Below, piece after piece: positions 27,931 to 36,324 of a stretch of 64,000 bases of DNA. The translations under genes were made by a program, and so were the position numbers. The notes beneath the pieces are model-generated. The model ran no database searches and had not been told where the DNA came from. It was given only the letters and a program-made list of their open reading frames with translations. Source of the DNA: JADJLQ01 sp044227925 (GTDB lineage: Bacteria; Bacteroidota; Bacteroidia; Chitinophagales; Saprospiraceae); contig JBGAVW010000022.1 of assembly GCA_044227925.1 (NCBI GenBank), positions 4,815 to 68,814 of the forward strand, given 5' to 3'. Each line of letters starts with the position of its first letter. Positions within the stretch are counted from its first letter, which is position 1.

Positions 27931-29109
27931 ATGAATATAGGTTGGATAAATAATAAAATAAATAAGGTAAATGCGCTTTCTGGTATTATTTTCATTACCA
28001 TCCTGGTATCTTATCTGCAGTACCAATTACCGCTAAAATCATTTGACGGCTCGGCCAATATCTATACTCACTATAATAATTATGTAATATTCAAACTATC
28101 TCATTTCCACCTTTTGGATAATACCAATATCTACGCTGAGTATACTAATGAGGTACACGATATTTTTAAATATAGCCCTGCTTTTGCTTTTGTCTTTGGG
28201 ATATTTTCCAGAATGCCAGATTGGTTAGGATTAACCTTGTGGAATATGCTCAATACGATTTTGTTGGTGCTCGCGCTGATATATAGAAAATCGCTGTGGT
28301 TTGATAAAAGAGGATGGTTACTCTTGTTTATTTTACCTGAACTTATACTTACTACACAGCATGCTCAGTCAAATGCATTGATGACGGGGCTTTTATTATT
28401 AGGTTATTTTGACTTTGAACAAGGTAAAAGCCATAGAGCCGGTATATGGTTGTCTTTGGCTGTGTTTATAAAAATATATGCTGGGTTGGCATGTATACTT
28501 TTTCTATTGTATGATGAAAAATGGAAGTTTTTATTGAGCTTAGCCATATCTTCCCTGTTTTTATTTCTTCTTCCCTTATTGGTCGTATCCCCTGCTTCGC
28601 TATGGATGCAATATCAGATGTGGACGCAAATGCTTACTCAGGATCATGCCCAATCCTATGGCCTCTCTTTGATGCATATATTAAATTTGATTTTTCCCGG
28701 ATTTCAGGCAAAGTTTGTGTTGCAGTTGATAGGTGTTGCCATATTGGCACTATCTGTTTTTAAATTTGTTTTCAAGAGTACGGTCCTGAATAGGTTGTAT
28801 TTGCTGACCATAATTTTTTTGACTTTGATTATTTTTAATCACAAATCGGAGTCGGCGACATTTATACTTGCCGTAGTAGGCATTGCGATTTGGTTTTTTT
28901 CGATTCAGAATCCTTCTGCATTGGAAAAAGGACTAATGATATTCGCGTTCTTTGGCACCGTATTGATAGCGTCAGATGCATTTCCTCCTTATTTGAGGAA
29001 TACTTATTTTGTTCCATACAGTGTGAAAGTCTGGCCTTGTATAATAATTTATATGTATTTACTTTACACTTTGTTATTTACCCAATCTAAACAGCAATCG
29101 GTAATATGA
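27931..29109 (+). CDS. GT87 (DUF2029) polyprenyl-sugar-type membrane glycosyltransferase
   Basis: A 392-residue multi-spanning GT-C enzyme with about ten hydrophobic segments. NIYAEYTNEVHDIFKYSPAF carries the loop with the acidic catalytic region and the FKYSP signature of DUF2029. LTTQHAQSNALMTGLLLLG and KIYAGLACILFLL are also family-typical. Known relatives transfer mannose or arabinose from polyprenyl phosphate on the outer face of the inner membrane. Its stop overlaps the start of the next gene (ATGA), so translation is probably coupled. Confidence 0.85.
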   Translation: MNIGWINNKINKVNALSGIIFITILVSYLQYQLPLKSFDGSANIYTHYNNYVIFKLSHFHLLDNTNIYAEYTNEVHDIFKYSPAFAFVFGIFSRMPDWLGLTLWNMLNTILLVLALIYRKSLWFDKRGWLLLFILPELILTTQHAQSNALMTGLLLLGYFDFEQGKSHRAGIWLSLAVFIKIYAGLACILFLLYDEKWKFLLSLAISSLFLFLLPLLVVSPASLWMQYQMWTQMLTQDHAQSYGLSLMHILNLIFPGFQAKFVLQLIGVAILALSVFKFVFKSTVLNRLYLLTIIFLTLIIFNHKSESATFILAVVGIAIWFFSIQNPSALEKGLMIFAFFGTVLIASDAFPPYLRNTYFVPYSVKVWPCIIIYMYLLYTLLFTQSKQQSVI

Positions 29110-30596
29110 AATCTTTATTTATTTTATTTTTAGTTCACATCTTCATGTCCTCTTATGGACAAACCATTTTATTTAAAAACTTTAGAATATTAGATGGGAG
29201 TGGGAGCAAAGAATATATAGCAGATGTACGGGTCAATGGCTCTGAGATTGCATTGATAGGAAACCTGATTGCCCAGCCGAACGAAAGAGTAATTCAAGGA
29301 GACGGTAAATTTATTTTGGCACCCGGGTTTATCGATACTCATAGCCATCATGACCGCAACCTGTTGGACTCAAATGAATACAGTAGTTTCCTGGCTCAGG
29401 GGATTACTACATTGATATTTGGACAAGATGGATCCTCGCATCTGCCTTTAAGTAAATTTTATTCCGAATTGGAGCTAAAAGGCATGCCGGTGAATGCGGC
29501 ATCATTTATAGGACATAATTCTATCCGATACCAGGTATTGGGTAATGAAAATTTTCAACGAGAAGCCACCAAATTGGAAATCGCAAAAATGAAAAAAATC
29601 TTACGATCTGAAATTAAATCAGGCGCATTGGGTTTCAGTACTGGATTAGAATATGACCCGGGAATATTTTCATCCAAAGAGGAGGTAATACAGCTCGCCG
29701 TTACAGCCGCCAATAAAGACCTCATGTATGCCTCTCATATTCGCTCTGAAGATGTAAAACTTTCGGAAGCGTTGGATGAGGTAATCGAAATTGGTAAACG
29801 AACAAAACTACCTGTACATATATCCCATTTTAAAGTGGCTATGAAAGCAAAATGGGGGCAATCAACAGAGTTATTGGCAAAACTCGATAGAGCAAGAGCA
29901 CAAGGAATTAACATTACAGCAGATGTATATCCTTATGACTATTGGCTTTCTACCCTCGAAGTGCAGTTTCCTAAAAGGGATTTCGATAATAAAGCCAGTG
30001 CAGAGTATGCATTGTCCGAGCTTGCGCCGCCTGACGGCATGATCCTTTCCCGGTACGATGCCAAACCGGAATATGTAGGTAAAAGCATAGCGGATATATC
30101 AATCATGATAAATAAAGATCCTGCCGATACGTATATGTACCTAATCAAACTTGCCCGGGATACCAAATCTGATGAAAGTGTCATGGGCAGATCTATGACG
30201 GAATCAGATATTCAAAATTTAATGAAATGGCCTCATACCAATATCTGCAGTGATGGATTTGGTGGCGGAAGGCATCCGCGAGGTACCGGTAGTTTTCCGA
30301 GAATATTGCATAAGTATGTAAAAGAAAATAATACCCTTACATGGGAAGAAGCTATTCATAAAATGACCTGGCTCAGTGCTCAGCATATGGGTATAGATGA
30401 CAGGGGAAAAATTAGCCAACGATTTATAGCCGATTTAGTAATCATCGATCCGGAAAACATTCGAGATCATTCTACACTCGATGATCCGTATGCATTAAGC
30501 ACAGGAATAAAACAAGTATGGGTCAATGGTAAACAGGTATGGGATGAGAATAAATGGACCGGTGTAAGTGGAGGAATCGTGATTAAGAAAAAATAA
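29106..30596 (+). CDS. exported D-aminoacylase/amidohydrolase-family enzyme
   Basis: A 496-residue metal-dependent amidohydrolase with a 19-residue signal peptide (IFMSSYGQ). Metal-site motifs: GFIDTHSHHD (about 76-85), the carboxylate/Cys-equivalent region in GALGFSTGLEYDPG, HISHFK, and CSDGFGGGRHPRGTG for the catalytic Asp. The overall pattern matches N-acyl-D-amino-acid deacylases and dihydroorotase-like hydrolases. It is probably periplasmic, perhaps acting on D-amino-acid or peptidoglycan-derived amides. It overlaps GT87 by four bases, and its TAA directly abuts the stop codon of the convergent next gene. Confidence 0.88.
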   Translation: MKSLFILFLVHIFMSSYGQTILFKNFRILDGSGSKEYIADVRVNGSEIALIGNLIAQPNERVIQGDGKFILAPGFIDTHSHHDRNLLDSNEYSSFLAQGITTLIFGQDGSSHLPLSKFYSELELKGMPVNAASFIGHNSIRYQVLGNENFQREATKLEIAKMKKILRSEIKSGALGFSTGLEYDPGIFSSKEEVIQLAVTAANKDLMYASHIRSEDVKLSEALDEVIEIGKRTKLPVHISHFKVAMKAKWGQSTELLAKLDRARAQGINITADVYPYDYWLSTLEVQFPKRDFDNKASAEYALSELAPPDGMILSRYDAKPEYVGKSIADISIMINKDPADTYMYLIKLARDTKSDESVMGRSMTESDIQNLMKWPHTNICSDGFGGGRHPRGTGSFPRILHKYVKENNTLTWEEAIHKMTWLSAQHMGIDDRGKISQRFIADLVIIDPENIRDHSTLDDPYALSTGIKQVWVNGKQVWDENKWTGVSGGIVIKKK

Positions 30597-31235
30597 TTAC
30601 AATTCGTTTTTCATTAATTTCCATGCATCCACGCACATCTGATCAATGGTTGCCCAGTCCTTTGCAGAAATGGATTCTCCTTTTTCATCCCTTAGCAGCA
30701 TAGCTTCAACTCTTTTGTCAGCATAGGGTTTGAAATTTTCTGCGGGTACTGCGTACATCAGGGAGGCTTCTTTTGCTAATATTACAGACCATTCAGAGGG
30801 CGGATGTCGGTTCCGTTCTCTCCTGATTATCCACCACTCCAGTTCCAATTCGGACATTTCATTTACACTAAATGGAATTTCGCTTAAATTATTTAATGTT
30901 GAAAAATATTGATTCAGATAGGGCAAGGCATTCTGGTACTCTTGCCTATTGGTACCTTCCTTAAAGATAAATGCCGCCCTGGCAGAATAATAGGCCATCA
31001 AATATGATCTCACAAACGGTGCATGAAAATGTTTGCGCATCAGGCTGGCCAACTGATTAAATAAGGCTATTGGCTTTTTCTCATAATAGGATCGCCACAT
31101 TTTTTGATCCAAATGACCAACAGCTACCGGATCAAATTCCCTGAAATTTTTCTTCAATGGTAAATACAAGTCCAAGAACAGGCCAGAAATCAATATCGAA
31201 ATAAGAAGTAAAATTAGTTTTCCCCGTTTTTTCAT
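30597..31235 (-). CDS. conserved exported/anchored protein of unknown function
   Basis: A 212-residue protein with an N-terminal hydrophobic segment (about 7-26) that could be a signal anchor. The rest is helical and rich in aromatic and basic residues (YLMAYYSARAAFIF, LELEWWIIRRERN). I do not recognise a family or active site. The KMWRSYYEKKPIALF region looks conserved in style rather than random. Its stop codon abuts the D-aminoacylase stop (TAATTA, 30594-30599), leaving no room for a terminator between the convergent genes. Confidence 0.7.
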   Translation of the reverse strand: MKKRGKLILLLISILISGLFLDLYLPLKKNFREFDPVAVGHLDQKMWRSYYEKKPIALFNQLASLMRKHFHAPFVRSYLMAYYSARAAFIFKEGTNRQEYQNALPYLNQYFSTLNNLSEIPFSVNEMSELELEWWIIRRERNRHPPSEWSVILAKEASLMYAVPAENFKPYADKRVEAMLLRDEKGESISAKDWATIDQMCVDAWKLMKNEL

Positions 31236-31303
31236 ATTTATAATTACGAATAAAATTAATCTGCGGATTTAGTATTTTCATTGAAACATTTTCAAAAAAA
31301 AAG

Positions 31304-31720
31304 ATGGACAGAAGAGTAAAAAGTCTGGGTGGAATTTTCTTTAAATCAAAAGACAGTGCCCGACTGAAAGAATGGTATTCAACACATCTTGGAATCAACA
31401 CAGATAGTTACGGTGCTAATTTTTCATGGCTCAAAGCAGATGGTACTAAGGGTTATACTGTATGGAGCCTGTTTAAAGAGGATACCACTTATTTTGAACC
31501 CGGTGAGCAAGAATACATGATCAACTACCGGGTAGAAAACCTGGAGGAATTACTCGCTACGCTCAAATCTGAAGGTGTACAGGTAATAGGTGAAATGGAG
31601 GTCCAGGACTATGGAAAATTTGGTTGGATTATGGATCCGGAAGGCAAAAAAATAGAATTGTGGGAGCCTAATGATCCTGAATTTGGTAAAATATTGGAGA
31701 GTGAAAACCCAAGTGATTGA
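31304..31720 (+). CDS. VOC-family (glyoxalase/dioxygenase-fold) protein
   Basis: A 138-residue vicinal-oxygen-chelate protein with the paired beta-alpha-beta-beta-beta modules of one domain: LGGIFFKSKDSARLKEWYSTHLG at the start and GWIMDPEGKKIELWEPND at the end. The terminal ELWEP carries the typical metal-ligand Glu. Substrate unknown; this compact group includes glyoxalase-like and antibiotic-binding proteins. The downstream small membrane ORF starts 28 bases later. Confidence 0.85.
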   Translation: MDRRVKSLGGIFFKSKDSARLKEWYSTHLGINTDSYGANFSWLKADGTKGYTVWSLFKEDTTYFEPGEQEYMINYRVENLEELLATLKSEGVQVIGEMEVQDYGKFGWIMDPEGKKIELWEPNDPEFGKILESENPSD

Positions 31721-31748
31721 TATCACCTTATTTGGAAAGTGTAAAAGA

Positions 31749-31928
31749 ATGATTTTGCTTACTATAGCCTTATCGTGCTGCTTGATGGTAATTTTTAATT
31801 TGGTCTTCTATCGAAAAATAGTGGAAGGCGCCCCTGCTTTTACCTGGGATAAAAGGAAGGTCTATCTAATGCTAGTGATGTTTGGCTTAGCATTCCTTCT
31901 GTTTTTATCTAGCCCATTACATTGGTGA
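31749..31928 (+). CDS. small two-helix membrane protein, hypothetical
   Basis: A 59-codon frame starting at ATG 31749. It encodes two hydrophobic segments (MILLTIALSCCLMVIFNLVF and VYLMLVMFGLAFLLFL) separated by a charged loop ending in WDKRK. The frame is open upstream to 31671, but that part overlaps the VOC gene and looks like shadow. The hydrophobic design suggests a real small membrane protein. No family recognised. Confidence 0.45.
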   Translation: MILLTIALSCCLMVIFNLVFYRKIVEGAPAFTWDKRKVYLMLVMFGLAFLLFLSSPLHW

Positions 31929-31958
31929 GCAGCTACCTTGGTTTACATTGATTAATCA

Positions 31959-32000
31959 CATCGTACATTGTACATCGTACATCGTACATTGTACATCATA
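31959..32000. repeat. heptanucleotide tandem array, GTACATY type
   Basis: Six consecutive 7-base units: CATCGTA, CATTGTA, CATCGTA, CATCGTA, CATTGTA, CATCATA. In the GTAC register the unit is GTACATY. It lies in the 82-base convergent gap between the small membrane ORF and the end of mnmG, 10 bases from the mnmG stop. Confidence 0.85.
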
Positions 32001-32010
32001 ATTCCAACAT

Positions 32011-33876
32011 TTACCTCCCCACATGCACCAATAAAATACTGATATCACTGGGTGTAATACCACTGATGCGACTCGCCTGACCTATTGTCCGTGGTCGAAG
32101 TTTGGTAAGTTTTTCTCTTGCTTCGGCAGACAAGGAGTTTAAAGCTTTAAAATTAAAGTTATCTACGAGACGGACATCTTCCAGTCTGTTCATTTTCTCT
32201 ACCAAATCACGTTCTCTCTGCAGGTAGCCATCATATTTTATATCTATTTCTGCCAATTCTATTGCCTCTGCATCAAACGGTTTCATCATCTCATTTATAG
32301 CAGGAACTTTTTTTACTAATTCCGGCAAACTGATTTCAGGTCTTAATATAATATTGTACAATTTTACTTTTTGGGACAGCGGAGCTGAATCAATAGACAT
32401 TAAATAGCCATTCATCTGATCTGGGCTCACCGATTGATTTTTTATTAGAGACTCAATTTGATCAGCATGTGAAGTTTTGATATTTACCCTGTCTTGCCTT
32501 TCTTCCGAACCCATCACACCAAGTTTAAATGCCAATGGGGTAAGCCTGAGATCTGCATTGTCTTGCCTCAGCAGCATTCTATACTCTGCTCTCGATGTAA
32601 ACATACGGTAAGGTTCATTTGTCCCTTTGGTCACGAGATCATCTACTAACACCCCTATATAAGCCTCTGAGCGTTTTAAAATAAAAGGTTCCTGATCATG
32701 GATAGCAAGATGTGCATTCATACCGGCAATCAGACCCTGGCATGCTGCTTCCTCATATCCGGTAGTTCCGTTGATTTGGCCCGCAAAAAACAAATTTTTG
32801 ATTAAATGTGTTTCAAGACTCAGGGAAAGCTGCGTAGGCGGAAAATAATCGTATTCGATAGCATATCCCGGTCTGAACATTTTTACATCTTCAAATCCGG
32901 GGATTTCTTTTAGTGCTTTATACTGAACCACTTCAGGCAAAGAAGATGAAAATCCATTTACATAGATTTCACAGGTATCCCAGCCTTCTGGCTCAATGAA
33001 AAGTTGATGTCTCTCTTTGTCTGCAAAGCGGTTGATTTTATCTTCTATCGAAGGGCAATATCTTGGTCCCAATCCCTGTATTCTACCAGAAAACATAGGA
33101 CTTTGATCGAATCCGGTCTTTAAGATATCATGTACTTTTTCATTAGTATAGGTAATATGACAGGGCAATTGTTTTGTAAGCCTCGGAGTGTCGGTGTAAG
33201 AAAATTTTCCTGCTGGGTCATCTCCCAATTGTATTTCCATACGATCATAATGCAGGCTCCTTCCATCTATACGTGGTGGAGTACCGGTTTTCATTCGACC
33301 TGATTCAAAGCCGAGGGAGATTAATTGTTCGGTGATACCGGTTGCTGCTTTTTCACCTGCCCTTCCTCCTCCAAGTTGTTTTTCTCCAATATGGATTATC
33401 CCATTTAAAAAAGTGCCGTTTGTCAATACGACTGCATTGGATTCAATATCTAATCCCATACTTGTACGCACTCCATATACCCGATTATCCTTAACCAGGA
33501 TACCACTAGCCATATCCTGCCAAAAATCAATATTGGAATGGTCCTCTAACATGGTCCGCCATTTTCTAGCAAATAAGTTGCGATCGCTCTGCGCACGGGG
33601 ACTCCACATAGCAGGGCCTTTCGATCTGTTTAGGATTCTAAATTGCACCATGGTATGGTCAGTCACTATACCACTATATCCTCCCAAGGCATCTATTTCC
33701 CTCACGATTTGTCCTTTAGCTACACCGCCCATTGCCGGGTTGCATGACATTTGGGCTATGGTCTGCATGTTCATAGTCATGAGTAAGACTTTGGAGCCCA
33801 GGTTGGCTGCTGCTACTGCCGCTTCACAGCCTGCATGCCCGGCACCTACTACTATGACATCATATTTTGGAAACAT
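32011..33876 (-). CDS. mnmG: tRNA uridine-5-carboxymethylaminomethyl(34) synthesis enzyme MnmG (GidA)
   Basis: FAD-dependent enzyme that, with MnmE, modifies the wobble uridine of several tRNAs. It is 621 residues, the normal size. FAD motif VGAGHAGCEAA (10-20), MSCNPAMGGVAKGQIVREIDALGG, GTFLNG, and the family signatures PRYCPSIEDK and GQINGTTGYEEAA are all present. The C-terminal helical MnmE-binding domain ends with IGQASRISGITPSDISILLVH. An exact TAnnTTTG lies 28 bases upstream. It is a single-gene unit. Confidence 0.97.
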   Translation of the reverse strand: MFPKYDVIVVGAGHAGCEAAVAAANLGSKVLLMTMNMQTIAQMSCNPAMGGVAKGQIVREIDALGGYSGIVTDHTMVQFRILNRSKGPAMWSPRAQSDRNLFARKWRTMLEDHSNIDFWQDMASGILVKDNRVYGVRTSMGLDIESNAVVLTNGTFLNGIIHIGEKQLGGGRAGEKAATGITEQLISLGFESGRMKTGTPPRIDGRSLHYDRMEIQLGDDPAGKFSYTDTPRLTKQLPCHITYTNEKVHDILKTGFDQSPMFSGRIQGLGPRYCPSIEDKINRFADKERHQLFIEPEGWDTCEIYVNGFSSSLPEVVQYKALKEIPGFEDVKMFRPGYAIEYDYFPPTQLSLSLETHLIKNLFFAGQINGTTGYEEAACQGLIAGMNAHLAIHDQEPFILKRSEAYIGVLVDDLVTKGTNEPYRMFTSRAEYRMLLRQDNADLRLTPLAFKLGVMGSEERQDRVNIKTSHADQIESLIKNQSVSPDQMNGYLMSIDSAPLSQKVKLYNIILRPEISLPELVKKVPAINEMMKPFDAEAIELAEIDIKYDGYLQRERDLVEKMNRLEDVRLVDNFNFKALNSLSAEAREKLTKLRPRTIGQASRISGITPSDISILLVHVGR

Positions 33877-34218
33877 TATGATTGCTTATTACAATTTGAA
33901 TTGGCAAAGATAGGGCAATCAGAAGATAAATTCTTGATTATTAAGGACTAACTACTTTAATGGACATAATAATTTTTTGCTTTATTAGTAAATACAATAG
34001 CCGTAAAAAATTCACATAAGGTATAAAATGAAGCGGGAATTCATTAATAACCATTCAGCAAGAATTGGTATTGACAAAAGCCAGGGTTTTTAAGTGATTC
34101 AATTAACATTATGGGTGAATGGAAACAATCCGGTATGAGACTAAAATCATCTTTTGAGGAGCTTATACTGGTAATATTTCGAGGCTGGGTATAATTATTA
34201 ATTAACTACTCATATATC
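33877..34218. other. 342-base intergenic region upstream of mnmG
   Basis: Contains the mnmG -7 element near its left end. The remainder up to the end of the ABC permease is AT-rich, with no supported gene, repeat or terminator hairpin. Confidence 0.55.
33905..33912 (-). promoter_or_regulatory. -7 element TATCTTTG for mnmG
   Basis: Exact TAnnTTTG on the minus strand, 28 bases before the ATG at 33876. Confidence 0.5.
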
Positions 34219-35463
34219 TCACTCTACCCGTATCGCATCTATGGGTGATTGCTTAGAAGCCTTATAAGCCGGATAAGTGCCGAATACAAGGCCAATGATA
34301 AGCGCTATCAACAGTATTAAAAGCAAGCTGTTTAATTCATATGAAATACGAATGATATCCCCTTTCAATATTTTTTTTATTATGGGCAATGCGATACCCA
34401 GTGTTGCCATGCCAAATAAAATTCCCAATAGACTGCCCATCAAAGAAATGGTCATCGCCTCTGCCATAAACTGCATAGCTATCTCTTTTGGTTTTGCACC
34501 TAATGCCTTACGTATCCCGATTTCACGGGTACGTTCAGTGACCGACATTAAAAGCACATTCATGATGCCAATGCCACCTACCAAAATGGATATGCCTACG
34601 ATCAGTCCCATGATGGATTTAAATAATAGTATGCCACGTTTTAGTTGATCTACCCTGAAATCATTTGACCTGATGCTGAAATCATCTTTTTTATATGGAA
34701 TACGGGTAAAGTAAGTTTCTATCTTCGATTTTAGCAAGGGCAGATTTTCTATTTTGTCGGTGGTCACTAATAATGAACTGTTATAACTTTTGATTAGTTC
34801 TTTCGTTGAAGCAGTAAGTGGTATCACTATATTTGATTGCTGGCCCTGGTCTCGGGCGGACTGAATTATTCCAATAATTTTATATTTGGAAGAAGAAAGT
34901 GAAATGGCTTGCCCTATCAACGTTGCGATGTTGGAAGAATCTTTGATTAATCTTTTTGCCAGGATCAGATTGATTACAGCAACACTGTCGTTGGATGCAA
35001 CATGTCCCTGATTAAAAAGGCTACCGTACACCACTGAATCTTTCGATTCAAAGAAATTGGGCAACGTAATCAGTACATTAGTAGGTCTACCGGCGGTGTC
35101 ATCACTTCTTTTTATCCAATCTCGTGAAAATGACATCCATTTTACATTCCCTTCACCATTTACCATTGTATTCAGGCTATCCAAATCCTCTATTTTCAGG
35201 AAATTTTTATTTTGCTTTTCCATTCTCATACCATCCACCAGAATGGAGTTATTAGGAGAAATCTGGATGGAATTCAGATCTGTTGTATTGGCGATCTGGT
35301 CGCGCCCAAATTTTTCCATGCCATCACCTAATGCTAAAATAGATATTAATGCCCCTACTCCGATTATAATACCCAAAAGAGACAAAATGGTATGCAAAGG
35401 TTTTGCACGCAGGGCATGAAAGGCCTCAGAAAAAGCAGTACTTATTAGTTGTACAAACCGCAT
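34219..35463 (-). CDS. MacB/FtsX-type ABC transporter permease
   Basis: A 414-residue inner-membrane permease. One N-terminal membrane helix (about 22-46) precedes a MacB periplasmic core domain. Three C-terminal helices form the FtsX domain with MNVLLMSVTERTREIGIRKALGAKPKEI, the coupling-helix signature. Proteins of this type are mechanotransmitters that drive efflux or lipoprotein release with a separate ATPase and often an adaptor and TolC. No ATPase or adaptor is adjacent; a TolC/adaptor pair without a pump lies at 58.1-61.0 kb. A TAnnTTTG element is 16 bases upstream. Confidence 0.92.
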   Translation of the reverse strand: MRFVQLISTAFSEAFHALRAKPLHTILSLLGIIIGVGALISILALGDGMEKFGRDQIANTTDLNSIQISPNNSILVDGMRMEKQNKNFLKIEDLDSLNTMVNGEGNVKWMSFSRDWIKRSDDTAGRPTNVLITLPNFFESKDSVVYGSLFNQGHVASNDSVAVINLILAKRLIKDSSNIATLIGQAISLSSSKYKIIGIIQSARDQGQQSNIVIPLTASTKELIKSYNSSLLVTTDKIENLPLLKSKIETYFTRIPYKKDDFSIRSNDFRVDQLKRGILLFKSIMGLIVGISILVGGIGIMNVLLMSVTERTREIGIRKALGAKPKEIAMQFMAEAMTISLMGSLLGILFGMATLGIALPIIKKILKGDIIRISYELNSLLLILLIALIIGLVFGTYPAYKASKQSPIDAIRVE

Positions 35464-35479
35464 TTATTTTAAATTAAGC

Positions 35480-35487
35480 CAAAACTA
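35480..35487 (-). promoter_or_regulatory. -7 element TAGTTTTG for the ABC permease
   Basis: Exact TAnnTTTG on the minus strand, 16 bases before the ATG at 35463. Confidence 0.45.
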
Positions 35488-35655
35488 ATTAAAGATTACA
35501 GATACTTGTTAAATCATAGATGAATTACTCCCTTCTCCAGTTCAATTTAATTATTTGTCGGTCAAATAAGTATTGGCTACCAGTACTTTTTTACCTGGAT
35601 TTAATAGTCTGCCATCACTTTTTAAGATTTTAGGATTAAAATTGTCGCAGGAGAA

Positions 35656-35663
35656 TAAATTTG
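35656..35663 (+). promoter_or_regulatory. -7 element TAAATTTG for the gluconate-dehydrogenase-like pair
   Basis: Exact TAnnTTTG ending 32 bases before the ATG at 35696. It would be internal to the longer reading frame from 35573, so it helps fix the start. Confidence 0.45.
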
Positions 35664-35695
35664 GTTTAATTTTAAATGATCATCAATACTTAATT

Positions 35696-36217
35696 ATGAA
35701 TAGAAGATCTTCCTTGCGTCAACTACTGGTAGGTGGAAGTTCATTACTGGTACTTCCTGCCTGGGCCCAAAAATGGGATATCCAATCAATGCAATCCCAT
35801 CATTCTTCGTTTTCCCAAAAAGAATCAGAAACACTGAGCTCCATAGCAGATACGATAATACCCTCCTCCGATGGGAAAATGGGGGCGAAAACCGTGGGCG
35901 TGGATTTGTTTCTGGAAAAATTGTTTGACAGATGCTATGAAAAAGAAATAAATGATAATATCAAATATCAATTAGCAGCAATAGATCAATATGCAATTAA
36001 TGTATTTGGCAATAAATTCGATGCATGCTCTGCTGAACAACGAATTACTTTATTGCAAAGCATGGGCACTTCATCTGATAAAAAGGAAAAAGATTTTTTT
36101 GATCTGGTAAAATCAGAAACCATAAGAGGGTTCAATACCTCAGAGCCTGTAATGATTGCCTTAAAATACAAAGTAGCTCCTGGTCACTATTATGGATGTG
36201 TAGATGCGAACACTTAA
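35696..36217 (+). CDS. gluconate 2-dehydrogenase subunit 3-family protein
   Basis: A 173-residue small subunit (Pfam Gluconate_2-dh3) of a membrane or periplasmic FAD dehydrogenase. It starts at ATG 35696 with a twin-arginine signal: MNRRSSLRQLLVGGSSLLVL, cleaved near AWAQ. The family core is FSQKESETLSSIADTIIPSSDG and the C-terminal ALKYKVAPGHYYGCVD. In this family the subunit carries the Tat signal that exports the folded FAD subunit alongside it. The partner is the GMC oxidoreductase 107 bases downstream, which has no signal of its own. A 56-base heptamer array lies between the two. Confidence 0.88.
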   Translation: MNRRSSLRQLLVGGSSLLVLPAWAQKWDIQSMQSHHSSFSQKESETLSSIADTIIPSSDGKMGAKTVGVDLFLEKLFDRCYEKEINDNIKYQLAAIDQYAINVFGNKFDACSAEQRITLLQSMGTSSDKKEKDFFDLVKSETIRGFNTSEPVMIALKYKVAPGHYYGCVDANT

Positions 36218-36220
36218 AAC

Positions 36221-36276
36221 GTACAACGTACCATGTACCATGTACCAAGTACCACGTGCTAAGTGCTGCGTACCAT
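36221..36276. repeat. heptanucleotide tandem array, GTACCAN type
   Basis: Eight 7-base units: GTACAAC, GTACCAT, GTACCAT, GTACCAA, GTACCAC, GTGCTAA, GTGCTGC, GTACCAT. It begins three bases after the TAA of the small dehydrogenase subunit and ends 48 bases before the GMC start, so it lies inside a presumed two-gene transcript. Confidence 0.85.
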
Positions 36277-36324
36277 GTTTGATTTTTTTAATATTAATTC
36301 ATTAAAGCAAAATTTGGAAATACA

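Noticed and set aside
31959..32000. Heptamer arrays read as CRISPR or operator clusters
   Set aside because: Units are contiguous 7-mers without spacers, and no regulator-binding arrangement relative to a promoter is apparent.
35573..35695. N-terminal extension of the gluconate-dehydrogenase-like subunit
   Set aside because: The extra 41 codons precede a clear Tat signal and contain the -7 element, so they are upstream noncoding sequence.
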